This document shows, piece by piece, positions 32,275-40,622 of a stretch of 64,000 bases of DNA (position 1 is its first letter; the number at the start of each line of letters is the position of its first letter). Below the pieces are notes generated by a model that ran no database searches, was not told where the DNA came from, and saw only the letters and a program-made list of their open reading frames with translations. The position numbers and the translations under genes were made by a program. Where the stretch lies: positions 1,953,001 to 2,017,000 of the forward strand of contig NZ_CP054856.1 in the NCBI RefSeq assembly GCF_018417475.1, in the 5' to 3' direction. This stretch comes from Novosphingobium decolorationis (GTDB lineage Bacteria; Pseudomonadota; Alphaproteobacteria; Sphingomonadales; Sphingomonadaceae).

Positions 32275-33042
32275 TCAGGGTCTGGTTTTGGCCTTGCGGG
32301 CCCGGCTGTGCGCGAGGCGATAGCTTTCGCCGTTCATCTCGAGGATGCTGACGTGATGGGTCAGGCGATCGAGGAGCGCGCCTGTGAGACGCTCAGATCC
32401 GAAGGTTTCGGTCCATTCGTCGAAGGGCAGGTTGCTGGTGATGAAGGTGGAGCCGCGTTCGTAACGCTGGGAGATCAGCTCGAACAACAGTTCGGCGCCG
32501 GTCTTGGAGAGCGGCACAAAGCCCAGTTCGTCGATGATGAGCAGCTTGTATCCGGCCATCTGCTTCTGGAAGCGCAGAAGACGGCGCTCGTCGCGGGCCT
32601 CCATCATTTCGCTGACCAGCGCTGCCGCGGTGGTGAAGCCCACCGACAGTCCTTTCTGGCATGCTGCCAGTCCGAGCCCCAACGCTACGTGCGTCTTTCC
32701 GGTGCCTGATGGCCCCAGAGCGATGGCGTTCTCACGCCGCTCGATCCACTCGCAGCGCGCCATCTCGAGCACCTGCATCTTGTTGAGCCTGGGGATGGCG
32801 GCGAAGTCGAAGCTGTCGAGGCTTTTGACGGCGGGGAAGCGCGCGGCCTTGATGCGCCGCTCGACCATGCGACGCTCCCTGTCGATCATTTCCATCTCGA
32901 CGAGGCGGGCGAGGAAGCGGATATGATCGACGCCTTCAGCGGCACATTGCCGCGCGAGCTTGTGATGCTCACGCAGGCACGTAGGCAGCTTGAGCGCCTT
33001 GAGATGGTGAGCGAGAAGGATCTCCGGGGCCTGATCGCTCAT
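32275..33042 (-). CDS. istB: IS21-family helper ATPase IstB (element B, copy 1)
   Basis: 255-residue AAA+ ATPase. Walker A is IALGPSGTGKTHVALGLG, Walker B is YKLLIIDELGFVPL, and GSTFITSNLPFDEWTETF with RLTGALLDRLTHH contain the sensor residues. The ATG at 33042 (MSDQAPEILLAHHLKAL) overlaps the istA stop by four bases; the longer open frame upstream is istA in another frame. It differs from copy 2 only at Lys-x-Ala versus Asn-x-Ser near residue 26. Confidence 0.94.
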   Translation of the reverse strand: MSDQAPEILLAHHLKALKLPTCLREHHKLARQCAAEGVDHIRFLARLVEMEMIDRERRMVERRIKAARFPAVKSLDSFDFAAIPRLNKMQVLEMARCEWIERRENAIALGPSGTGKTHVALGLGLAACQKGLSVGFTTAAALVSEMMEARDERRLLRFQKQMAGYKLLIIDELGFVPLSKTGAELLFELISQRYERGSTFITSNLPFDEWTETFGSERLTGALLDRLTHHVSILEMNGESYRLAHSRARKAKTRP

Positions 33043-34547
33043 GCGGCCTCCTGCCGGTCGGAGAGCAGGCTCAGATAGGCTCTGGCAAAGGTCTTCTCGA
33101 CCGTGGTGCGTGGCAGGAAGGGATAGACGTCCAGGTCCAGCCTGGGCGGTACGCGTTCGATCCGGCACAGGACGAGGTGCTTGACGGCATCGAAGCCGAT
33201 GGCGCCAAGATCGATGGCCTGTTCGACCGCCGCCTGGAGATCGGCGAGGGTGAACGTTTCCAGCAGGCGCAGTACCTGCACATATTCGCGCCTGCCATGT
33301 TTGTGCATGCGCCCTTCCATCAACCGCTGCAGTGTCGTGAACGCTTCGGGCAGGTCCCAGCCCTGCAAAGGCGCAGCCTGGTCGAATGCGTTGATCTTCT
33401 GCTCGATCAGCGGGAGATAATGGAGCGGGTCGAAGACAACCTCCTCGCGGGCATAGCAACGAGGATGACGGGCGATGACTTCGCTGCGGCAGCCGATCAC
33501 CACCTCATCGACATAGGCCCTGATCCAGACCTCCTGATGGCCCCAGGCCACCGGAACCGAATAATCGTTGGTCCTGTAGCGCACCAGGGATTGCGAGGAG
33601 ACCCTCCCGCCTTTCTGATCGCAGGCCTCGAAGGGTGTAGCGGGCAGAGGCTGCATGGCCGCGAGATCGCGCTGCAGCCGCTCACCGATCGTCTCGCTCT
33701 GCCCGCGCACCTTGTCCTGCTGGCGCTTGCGGCATTGCTCCTCCAGCCACAGGTTGAACGCCTCCCAGGTCGGGAACTTCGGGATCGGCACCATGAAGTT
33801 GCGCCGGCAATAGCCTACCAGCCCCTCCACATTGCCTTTCTCGTTCCCCTTGCCCGGGCGAGCATAGCGGTCGCGGATCACGTAATGTGACAGGAAAGCG
33901 CTGAACAGCGTGGCACGCTGCCGCGTGCCGTCGGGCAGGATCTTCGTCACAAGGCAGCGATCGTTGTCATAGACGATCGAGCGCGGTACCGCGCCGAAAA
34001 ACGCGAAGGCATGCACGTGTCCGTCCACCCAGGCCTCCGCCACCGCCGCCGGATAGGCCCGCACATAGCAGGCATCACTGTGCGGCAGATCGAGCGCGAA
34101 GAAGTAGGCCTTCTGCTCCACCCCGCCGATCTCCACCAGCGCTTCCCCGAAATCGGCCTGCGCATCTCCCGCAGGGTGCGCCAGCGGCACGAACATCTCC
34201 CGGCTGCGCTGTTCGCGCTCCCGGATGTAATCCTTGATGATCGTATAGCCGCCGGTGAAACCATGCTCGGTGCGCAAACGGTCGAATACCCGCTTCGCCG
34301 TATGGCGTTGCTTGCGCGGGACACTGCGGTCACCCTCAAGCCATCCATCAATGATCGCCACAAACCCGTCCAGCTTCGGGCGCTGCGGTACGGACTGGCG
34401 CCGGTAACCCGGCGGCGATGAAAACGACAGCATCTTGCGTACCGTTTCGCGCGACACATTGAAACGCTTCGCCGCCGCCCGTTGGCTCATGCCATCCGCG
34501 CAAGCCAGACGGACCTGAAGATAAAGTTCCACGCTGTAGATCCCCAC
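33039..34547 (-). CDS. istA: IS21-family transposase IstA (element B, copy 1, intact)
   Basis: 502-residue transposase. The N-terminal HTH is ADGMSQRAAAKRFNVSRETV, followed by the rve/DDE core: first Asp in AQADFGEALVEI, second in IVYDNDRCL, and Glu in KGNEKGNVEGLVGYCRRNF. The C-terminal Mu-type beta region (YSVPVAWGHQEVWIRAYVDE) follows. It is the only unbroken istA in the window, so this copy can probably supply transposase for the others. Confidence 0.94.
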   Translation of the reverse strand: MGIYSVELYLQVRLACADGMSQRAAAKRFNVSRETVRKMLSFSSPPGYRRQSVPQRPKLDGFVAIIDGWLEGDRSVPRKQRHTAKRVFDRLRTEHGFTGGYTIIKDYIREREQRSREMFVPLAHPAGDAQADFGEALVEIGGVEQKAYFFALDLPHSDACYVRAYPAAVAEAWVDGHVHAFAFFGAVPRSIVYDNDRCLVTKILPDGTRQRATLFSAFLSHYVIRDRYARPGKGNEKGNVEGLVGYCRRNFMVPIPKFPTWEAFNLWLEEQCRKRQQDKVRGQSETIGERLQRDLAAMQPLPATPFEACDQKGGRVSSQSLVRYRTNDYSVPVAWGHQEVWIRAYVDEVVIGCRSEVIARHPRCYAREEVVFDPLHYLPLIEQKINAFDQAAPLQGWDLPEAFTTLQRLMEGRMHKHGRREYVQVLRLLETFTLADLQAAVEQAIDLGAIGFDAVKHLVLCRIERVPPRLDLDVYPFLPRTTVEKTFARAYLSLLSDRQEAA

Positions 34548-34652
34548 ACCTCCCTGACTCGGCAGAAAGGCTTCAAGGTGGACGACTTTTACGCCGCCCG
34601 CAGCAGGACTATCCCGCCGCTACCGTGGTCGAATATTGCTCCGCCGTTCTCA

Positions 34653-35030
34653 CCCATCGAATGAAAGCGTCCATGTGCCTTCGCCCTCATTATAGTCCGC
34701 CTTCGTCACTGCGGTGCGAAGGCGGACATAAGGCATGAGCCCGTGCTTTTCCGCAAAGCCGGAAAAATACGCCAGAAGCTCATCCCTGCGGGGAAAAGTG
34801 GAGCTCCAGTTAGGGTTCCGATCGAATGAATAGCTGTAGATATGGCTGTGAACGTCACAGCACAATCCGGGATAATTGTGACGCTTCCAGGTTCCGCCGA
34901 CCGCATCGTCCTTCTCGAAAATTGTGAAATTCTCGAAGCCCGCAGCTTTCAGCTTGTAACCCATCACTAGTCCGGCGGCGCCAGCACCCAGAACCGCGAT
35001 GCTGGCGCTTTTCTTCATATCCACTGCCAT
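34653..35030 (-). pseudogene. Flavin monooxygenase (BVMO-type), N-terminal fragment
   Basis: The first 126 codons of a FAD-dependent Baeyer-Villiger-type monooxygenase: SIAVLGAGAAGLVMGYKLKA (FAD-binding GxGxxG), FTIFEKDDAVGGTW, then RHNYPGLCCDVHSHIYSYSF. It is cut at 34653 by IS21-B, losing the NADPH domain and the BVMO fingerprint. An AAGGATG ribosome site precedes the ATG at 35030. It starts 41 bp after the TonB receptor stop in the same direction, so it was the next gene of that unit. It is distinct from the intact BVMO at 40623. Confidence 0.9.
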
Positions 35031-35071
35031 TTCATCCTTGTTTTCTACTCGGAACTTTCTGCCGAGTGGTT

Positions 35072-37642
35072 CTAATTTCCGTAGCGCACGGTAAGCGAGA
35101 CGCCGTAAGTGGCAGGTCGCCCGGTGTAGCGGTAGAGCACGTCGCTGCCGGAGAAGATCGTGGTGGCATATGTCTTGTTGCCCACGTTCCGGCCGAACAC
35201 CGACGCCTTCCAGCTCCCGTCAGCACTTTGAATACCGGCTCGCAGATCAAGCAGCGCATAGGCCGGGATGCGATACTCGTCCGCCTTCAGCACCGCCGTT
35301 TCAAACGTGGCATTCGTCTTGTCCTGGTAGGTCAAGGTGCCACCGAAGAACGTCTCCGTGCTGGCCGAAACCGGGAACTTGTATTCCGCATCGACAACGG
35401 CCGAATACTTCGGCGTGAATGGCAGAGTCGAGCCGTTGTAGTCCCCCTTGTAACCTGCCTGGTTGTAGATCGCGAGGCCGGCAATCGTCTTGTCGAACTT
35501 GCCGTTCACCTTGGAGTCGAGATAGGAACCGCTCAGCGAGATGTTCAAACCGTCGACGGGGTAGAGCTGAAGTTCGGCCTCGACCCCAAGGACCTTGGAC
35601 TTAGGCACGTTGAGAATGTTCTCCAGCAGTCCGAACACTGGATCCGAAGTTTTAGCACGAACCTGCTTGTTAGCGTAGTCGTAGTAGAATGCCGCGGCAT
35701 TGAACTGGGCACGGCGGTTAAGCAGAGGTGCCTTGAAGCCGAACTCATAGGCGCGCAGGCGCTCCTGCTTTGCCGGCTGGAACTGCGATTGTGCAGTAGC
35801 CGCAGCATTGCCAAAGACGCCGGCTTTGTAACCCTGGCTGGCACTGACGTAAACCAGGGTTCCGCTGTCGAACTTGTAGTTCGCGCCCAACCGCCAGGAG
35901 ACATTGTCTTCATTAAGAGATCTCTCAATCGGGGTGATCGCCGGACGAAAGAGGTCGGCCCCCGCCGTCGGACTATCATTAAGCGCGATGCACTGCCCCG
36001 GCTGCACGACCACGTGACCGGCCGGATTGAGTCCGAACGCTGTCTGCAGATCGTAGAAGCCGAAGCCCGGAACCACGTCTGCGTTACCGAACGTCTTCGA
36101 GAACAGCTGCTCCGGCGTCAGGTCATAACCGCAATAGGCGGCATCGCGCTTCGACTTGGTCCAGCGGGCGCCTGCCTGCAGGGTCAGGTTGGGCGCAACC
36201 TCGATATCGGCATTTCCAAACACCGCGAAGTTCGAGATCTTCTGCTTAAGCTCATGGCTGTTTTCAGTGAAGCGCAGGCCTGGCAGTGCTTCACCCACGG
36301 AAAGGTCGAAGGCACTGAGGGACCGCTGGGTGTCGTCGACGCTGGCGTGGTCATAGTTGACACCGCCAACGAGGTGGACACTCTCACTGTCGTGGGCCAG
36401 CCGCAATTCCTGGCTGAAGAACTCGACGCCGCCGAACACCCGCACCGGAAGCGCCGTGGCCAAGGTCGCATCATTGTCCTGCGCCCTGTTGATCTTCTGA
36501 TCAATGTAGGAAGTCAGCGAGGTCAAGGTCAGCGTATCGCTGAGATCGACTGAAGATCTTAGCGCAGCCTGGAACATGCGATCGTTCATCTGATGCGGCC
36601 ACTCAGGGCTCCACTCTGCCACTCGCGCGTTGTCGCCAAGGCCGATCGGCGTCATGCCGAGATAGGAGTTCGTGCCCGGCTCGCCGATGCGACCGGCGAC
36701 CTTCGCCTGCCGAGCAGCCAGGCTCGCGTCGAAGTTCGGGCTCGCCGGGTTCGTGAACGCGGCATAGGCGGCCGGATTGACCACCTCGAACGGATTGCTC
36801 CGCGTGGCTCCAGCCGGGATGAATCCAGCTGTCGGGACAATGTTGAGCTGGTTGGAGATGAATTGCGCCTGCTGGGTATCCGACTTGTCCTGATAGCCCG
36901 AAAGCGTGAGCTCGAACCTGGCGTTGTTCGTCGGCTCCCAATCGAGAATGGCGCGCCCGATCAGCTGCCGGCTCGCACCGTTCTTGTCTTCCCGGCGAGA
37001 AAGGCTGTACTGCCAGTCGCCGCCCTGAACCGCGCGGACCGCGATGCGGCCCTTGAGTGTGGACGACAGCGGGCCGCTGACAAAGCCGGAAACGTCGAGC
37101 TTGTTGAACTTGTCATAGGACAGATCACCGCCGGCAGCCAGCGTGTCGGTCGGTTTGTTGGAGATATAGTTGATGGCGCCGCCGGTCGAACTTGCACCAT
37201 ACAATGTGCCCTGCGGTCCCTTGAGCACCTCCAGGCGCTGCACGTCGAGCCCGAGGCCAAGGCTCATGGTCGGAAAAGGAATCGAGAATTCGTCCTGGTA
37301 CAGCGCCACGGACGGCGACGCGCCGAAGCTGTACTCATACAAGCCGACGCCGCGCAGCGTATAGACCGGCGTCGCATAGCCCGAAGCGGTGAACGTGAAG
37401 CCCGGAACAACACGCGTGAGGTCAGCGGGGCCGGTCACGCCTCGGGCTAACAGGGTGTCGCCGGACGCAGCCGTGATCGACATGCCCACGGAATTGATAG
37501 ACTGTTCGCGCTTCTGCGCGGTCACGACAATTTCGTTAGAGGGCGCACTATCGGTCGCCGGCTGCTCGTCCGCAGCGTGTGCGGTGCCTGCAAGTAGCGC
37601 AACAGTAGCCGCTCCGCAAAGTAGTTGATTAAAAGCTTTCAT
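35072..37642 (-). CDS. TonB-dependent outer-membrane receptor
   Basis: 856 residues. The signal peptide covers residues 1-23 (MKAFNQLLCGAATVALLAGT, cleaved after AHA). A TonB-box-like region is at EIVVTAQKR (about 36-44), followed by the plug domain with LTRVVPGFTFTASGYATPVY and VLKGPQGTLYGASSTGGAIN, then a long beta-barrel ending in the aromatic-poor strand YGVSLTVRYGN. Plug and barrel resemble sphingomonad receptors for catabolic substrates rather than classic siderophore receptors. Its place among BVMO-pathway genes suggests uptake of their hydrophobic substrate. A GAGGGGA ribosome site precedes the ATG, and a palindrome lies upstream. Confidence 0.93.
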   Translation of the reverse strand: MKAFNQLLCGAATVALLAGTAHAADEQPATDSAPSNEIVVTAQKREQSINSVGMSITAASGDTLLARGVTGPADLTRVVPGFTFTASGYATPVYTLRGVGLYEYSFGASPSVALYQDEFSIPFPTMSLGLGLDVQRLEVLKGPQGTLYGASSTGGAINYISNKPTDTLAAGGDLSYDKFNKLDVSGFVSGPLSSTLKGRIAVRAVQGGDWQYSLSRREDKNGASRQLIGRAILDWEPTNNARFELTLSGYQDKSDTQQAQFISNQLNIVPTAGFIPAGATRSNPFEVVNPAAYAAFTNPASPNFDASLAARQAKVAGRIGEPGTNSYLGMTPIGLGDNARVAEWSPEWPHQMNDRMFQAALRSSVDLSDTLTLTSLTSYIDQKINRAQDNDATLATALPVRVFGGVEFFSQELRLAHDSESVHLVGGVNYDHASVDDTQRSLSAFDLSVGEALPGLRFTENSHELKQKISNFAVFGNADIEVAPNLTLQAGARWTKSKRDAAYCGYDLTPEQLFSKTFGNADVVPGFGFYDLQTAFGLNPAGHVVVQPGQCIALNDSPTAGADLFRPAITPIERSLNEDNVSWRLGANYKFDSGTLVYVSASQGYKAGVFGNAAATAQSQFQPAKQERLRAYEFGFKAPLLNRRAQFNAAAFYYDYANKQVRAKTSDPVFGLLENILNVPKSKVLGVEAELQLYPVDGLNISLSGSYLDSKVNGKFDKTIAGLAIYNQAGYKGDYNGSTLPFTPKYSAVVDAEYKFPVSASTETFFGGTLTYQDKTNATFETAVLKADEYRIPAYALLDLRAGIQSADGSWKASVFGRNVGNKTYATTIFSGSDVLYRYTGRPATYGVSLTVRYGN

Positions 37643-37660
37643 TTCACACTATCCCCTCAT

Positions 37661-37680
37661 GTTGATCATTTGTGATCATG
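37661..37680 (-). promoter_or_regulatory. Palindromic operator candidate upstream of the TonB receptor
   Basis: TGATCA at 37663-37668 and again at 37673-37678 form a symmetric site with a 4-base spacer, 20-35 bases before the receptor start and next to an AT-rich stretch (37680-37715). Position and symmetry fit a repressor site of the TetR/GntR/MarR kind. No regulator gene is adjacent, so the binding protein is unknown. Confidence 0.4.
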
Positions 37681-37722
37681 CCCAAACAAACTTGTTCTTT
37701 TATTTTTGGAAACATAATGCAT

Positions 37723-38640
37723 TCAGCGCAGGAATTTAGCAATCTCCACGCTTGCCTCTTCTGCTTCGGGTAGAAAGTTCGCAAACAAATGCCACACGTG
37801 CGGCAGGTCCGGCCACACACTCAGCGTCACGCGCGCGCCGGCGGCGGCTAGACGATCCGTAAAGGTCTTCGCATCCCAGTAGAAAAACTCGGCTCCGCTA
37901 GCCTGGATCAGGGTGGGCGGGAATTTTTCGAGCAGCTCGGCCGGGGCGTGCACCGGCGAGACCATGGGGTCGGCAAGGCGTTCTTGATCGATCCCATAGA
38001 TCTACGGCACGTAGATGACGCCGGCGTTGCTACCCACCGGGTCGCCTTCGCGGTCATGTCGATCAGGATTGCACGACGCCTCCAGCATCGGCGAGATCAG
38101 CACCACCTTGTCGGGCAGGCGCCCACCATGCTTGATCAGGTGAAGACAAGTGGCTGCGGTCAGGTTTCCGCCACAGGAATCACCGGCGAGGAAGATACTT
38201 GCCGCCTTTGCGAATCCTTCCGGAGCATTGGTCTCCGCCCACTTTAGCGCCGTGACGCAGTCTTCCAGACCGGCGGGATAGGGATTCTCCGGAGACAACC
38301 TGTACCCGACGCTCAGGATGGGCATGCCGGTGGCCTTGGCGAGAACCGAGATCATAGGGCGATGGCTGTTGAGCGAACCTGCCGCCCATCCGCCACCATG
38401 GAGATAAACCGTGATAGCGTCGGACGTAGCCCCGTCCGGAACGATCCACTCGGCTGCAACGCCGCCCGCGTCGACGGATATGCAATTTACGCCGGTCATT
38501 GGCGTGCGTGGCACTACGTCGCCGTAGGTCTCGGTTGTGCTGCGCAGAAGATCGATCATTTCCCCGATAGACTGGGGCGGGGGATCGACGTTCATGCTAG
38601 CCGACAAATGCTCGAACGCCCTTTGAATATCCGCTCTCAT
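37723..38640 (-). pseudogene. Alpha/beta hydrolase (HSL family) with in-frame amber codon
   Basis: An esterase-type hydrolase of 305 codons read from the ATG at 38640 (AGGAGCG seven bases upstream). The oxyanion motif is VYLHGGGWAAGSL, the nucleophile is in FLAGDSCGGNLTAA, and the C-terminal His is in WPDLPHVWHLF. A single TAG at 38002-38004 interrupts the frame after VIYVP; the sequence continues in the same frame as IYGIDQERLADPMVSPVH, which joins sensibly. All catalytic residues except the Ser lie after the stop, so the product would be dead unless the stop is read through. The hydrolase at 43835 may take over. Confidence 0.88.
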
Positions 38641-38725
38641 CGTCCGCTCCTGTTCTAGTGACCGCACTCGTTCGGGAGGCGGGACAGACTTGATGCGCGC
38701 ACGCGTCTCTCCCGCCCAGCCTGTA

Positions 38726-40225
38726 TCAGCCGAGGTTCATCGTGACGTTCTTCTGATAAAGGAAGCCCTCGATCTGATCCGGGCCGCCTTTCCAGCCGTA
38801 CCCGCTCATCCGGTAGCCGCCGAAGCCGACACTGGGATCAATGATGCCGTAGCAATTCACCCAGACGGTCGAAGATTTGATCTTTTCGCTCATCGTCATT
38901 GCCGTTGACAGATCGCGGGTCCAAACTGCTCCGCCCAGGCCAAAGCTGGTGTCGTTGGCGAGCTTCAGCGCCTCTTCCGCATCTTCAAAGCCGATCACGG
39001 AGATGACTGGGCCGAAGATTTCCTCGCGGGCTATGCGCATGTCGTTGTGCACATTCGAGAAGACAGTCGGCTCGACAAAGTTGCCATCGGCGAGGTTTCC
39101 TCCGAGGCGTTTGCCTCCGACGACCAACTGGGCACCTTCCTGGGTGCCGAGCTCGAAATAGCCGGTGACGCGCTCGAGCTGCTTGCGGTTGACCAAGGGG
39201 CCCAATTGCGTTGACGGATCGATGCCGGGCCCAACCTTCAGCGTCTTTGTGAAGGCCTGCAAACGCTCAAGGAATTCTTCCTGAATGGACTTCTGCACGA
39301 AGAGGCGCGTGCCGGCAAAGCAGACCTGCCCGCTGTTCGCAAACACAGCCATCGCCGCTCCGGGCACTGCCTTATCCAGATCGGCGTCGGCAAAAATGAT
39401 GTCCGGAGACTTGCCGCCAAGCTCCACCTGCACGCGCTTGATGTTGGTGGCCGAGGCCCGGATGATCCCCTGGCCAGTCTGTGTGGAGCCAGTAAACCCA
39501 ATCCGATCGACGTCGAGATGCTCGGCCAGCGCCTGCCCCGCCGTCGGGCCAAATCCTGTGACCACATTCAACACGCCCTTGGGAAGGCCTGCCTGTTCCA
39601 GCAGTTCCGCCGTGCGGAGCACCACTAGCGAAGCATCTTCGGCGGGCTTCAGGACGAGCGTGCAACCCGTAGCCAACACCGGACCAATGAGCCACCATTG
39701 GCTCAGGATCGGGCTGTTCCAGGGTATGATGCCGCCAACCACACCGACAGGAGCGCGCAGCGTGAACGTGCGAAAATCGCCAGGCAGGGAGTTCGGGCGA
39801 GTATTGCCGGCGGTGTTGAAAACTTGCGATGAATAAAACCGGATCGCCCCGACAATCATCTGCTTCATGAATGGGCCCCGCGAAATGGGAGCTCCCATTT
39901 CCAGAGTGTCGATGGTGAGGAGTTCTTGAAAATGGCTTTCGATCAGATCGGCGGCACGCAGCAGCAGCGCCATCCGATCCTGGGGTGTCCACTTGGACCA
40001 CTCGCCTTCAAATGCCTTGCGCGCGGCGCGGACCGCACGGTTGATATCTTCTAAATCGCCCTCGGCTATATGGCCAAGCAAATCGCCGTTTGCGGGGTTA
40101 CTGGTCTCGAAAGTTTTGCCCGAAGCCGCTTCGACCCATTCACCCCCAATGAACATCTTTTTCGGCTTCCCATCGAACATGTGGGAAACAGATGCATAAT
40201 TACGCACGTCTTCAACGGCTGCCAT
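38726..40225 (-). CDS. NAD(P)+-dependent aldehyde dehydrogenase
   Basis: 499 residues of the ALDH superfamily. Motifs are GVVGGIIPWNSPILSQWW, the cofactor loop IGFTGSTQTGQGI, the general base in VQVELGGKSPDII and the nucleophile in NSGQVCFAGTRLFV, with EEIFGPVISVIGF and GFGGYRMSGYGWKGG near the end. The start at 40225 is preceded by AGAGGAAAG. It is divergent from the BVMO gene. In a Baeyer-Villiger pathway it would oxidise the aldehyde formed after ester or lactone cleavage. Substrate specificity is not readable. Confidence 0.92.
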   Translation of the reverse strand: MAAVEDVRNYASVSHMFDGKPKKMFIGGEWVEAASGKTFETSNPANGDLLGHIAEGDLEDINRAVRAARKAFEGEWSKWTPQDRMALLLRAADLIESHFQELLTIDTLEMGAPISRGPFMKQMIVGAIRFYSSQVFNTAGNTRPNSLPGDFRTFTLRAPVGVVGGIIPWNSPILSQWWLIGPVLATGCTLVLKPAEDASLVVLRTAELLEQAGLPKGVLNVVTGFGPTAGQALAEHLDVDRIGFTGSTQTGQGIIRASATNIKRVQVELGGKSPDIIFADADLDKAVPGAAMAVFANSGQVCFAGTRLFVQKSIQEEFLERLQAFTKTLKVGPGIDPSTQLGPLVNRKQLERVTGYFELGTQEGAQLVVGGKRLGGNLADGNFVEPTVFSNVHNDMRIAREEIFGPVISVIGFEDAEEALKLANDTSFGLGGAVWTRDLSTAMTMSEKIKSSTVWVNCYGIIDPSVGFGGYRMSGYGWKGGPDQIEGFLYQKNVTMNLG

Positions 40226-40622
40226 CGCTTGATCTTTCCTCTCGTGCACCCGGAGATTTCCTTTTCGGCAGTTGCCTCGACGATAGCGCCGAAGCGAAGT
40301 CTCCGATTCAAAACTCTGCCGATCGTCTCATTTTACAGGACGCAATTCCGCTTGTCAGAACGGGTTTTACTGCACCGCGCTTTGCTTGACAAGGGGGGCT
40401 TTCAGTCCGCACGGTAAAGTCCGGTTCGACATATAGGCGTCGTGACAATCGGGGTGAACGCTTTGGCACGCCACTTGCTTTGCCGGGCAATTTTTATCGA
40501 CACGCAATCCCGTATCGGCACCCCGATGGCACGTTGCGAGTGAGTGATTCATTAGGATTTCTGCCGCGCGTCTGTGCTGGCCAACCAGCGATAATGTCTC
40601 GGACAGCCACGCCATTTGGGAA
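40226..40622. promoter_or_regulatory. Divergent promoter region of the ALDH and BVMO genes
   Basis: About 400 bases between two divergent catabolic genes. It contains a TTGACA (40386-40391), but the nearest acceptable -10-like sequence (TAAAGT, 40415) is 23 bases away, so I do not call a sigma-70 promoter. No coding frame with similarity, no terminator and no IS end were found. Confidence 0.4.

Larger units (their letters stand above)
32152..34652 (-). mobile_element. IS21-family element B, copy 1
   Basis: A 2,501-bp element with ends TGTCAACGGCGGAGCAAAA (32152) and the complement of TGAGAACGGCGGAGCAA (34652). Further motif copies (GGCGGCGTAAAA) lie inside both ends, as in IS21 elements. It carries intact istA and istB. 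No target duplication: the left flank is IS3 orfB and the right flank a BVMO gene. It is a direct repeat of the copy at 45134-47635, from which it differs by a few bases. Confidence 0.93.

Noticed and set aside
40386..40420. Sigma-70 promoter from TTGACA at 40386
   Set aside because: The nearest -10-like hexamer (TAAAGT at 40415) is 23 bases away, outside the usable spacing of 16-19.
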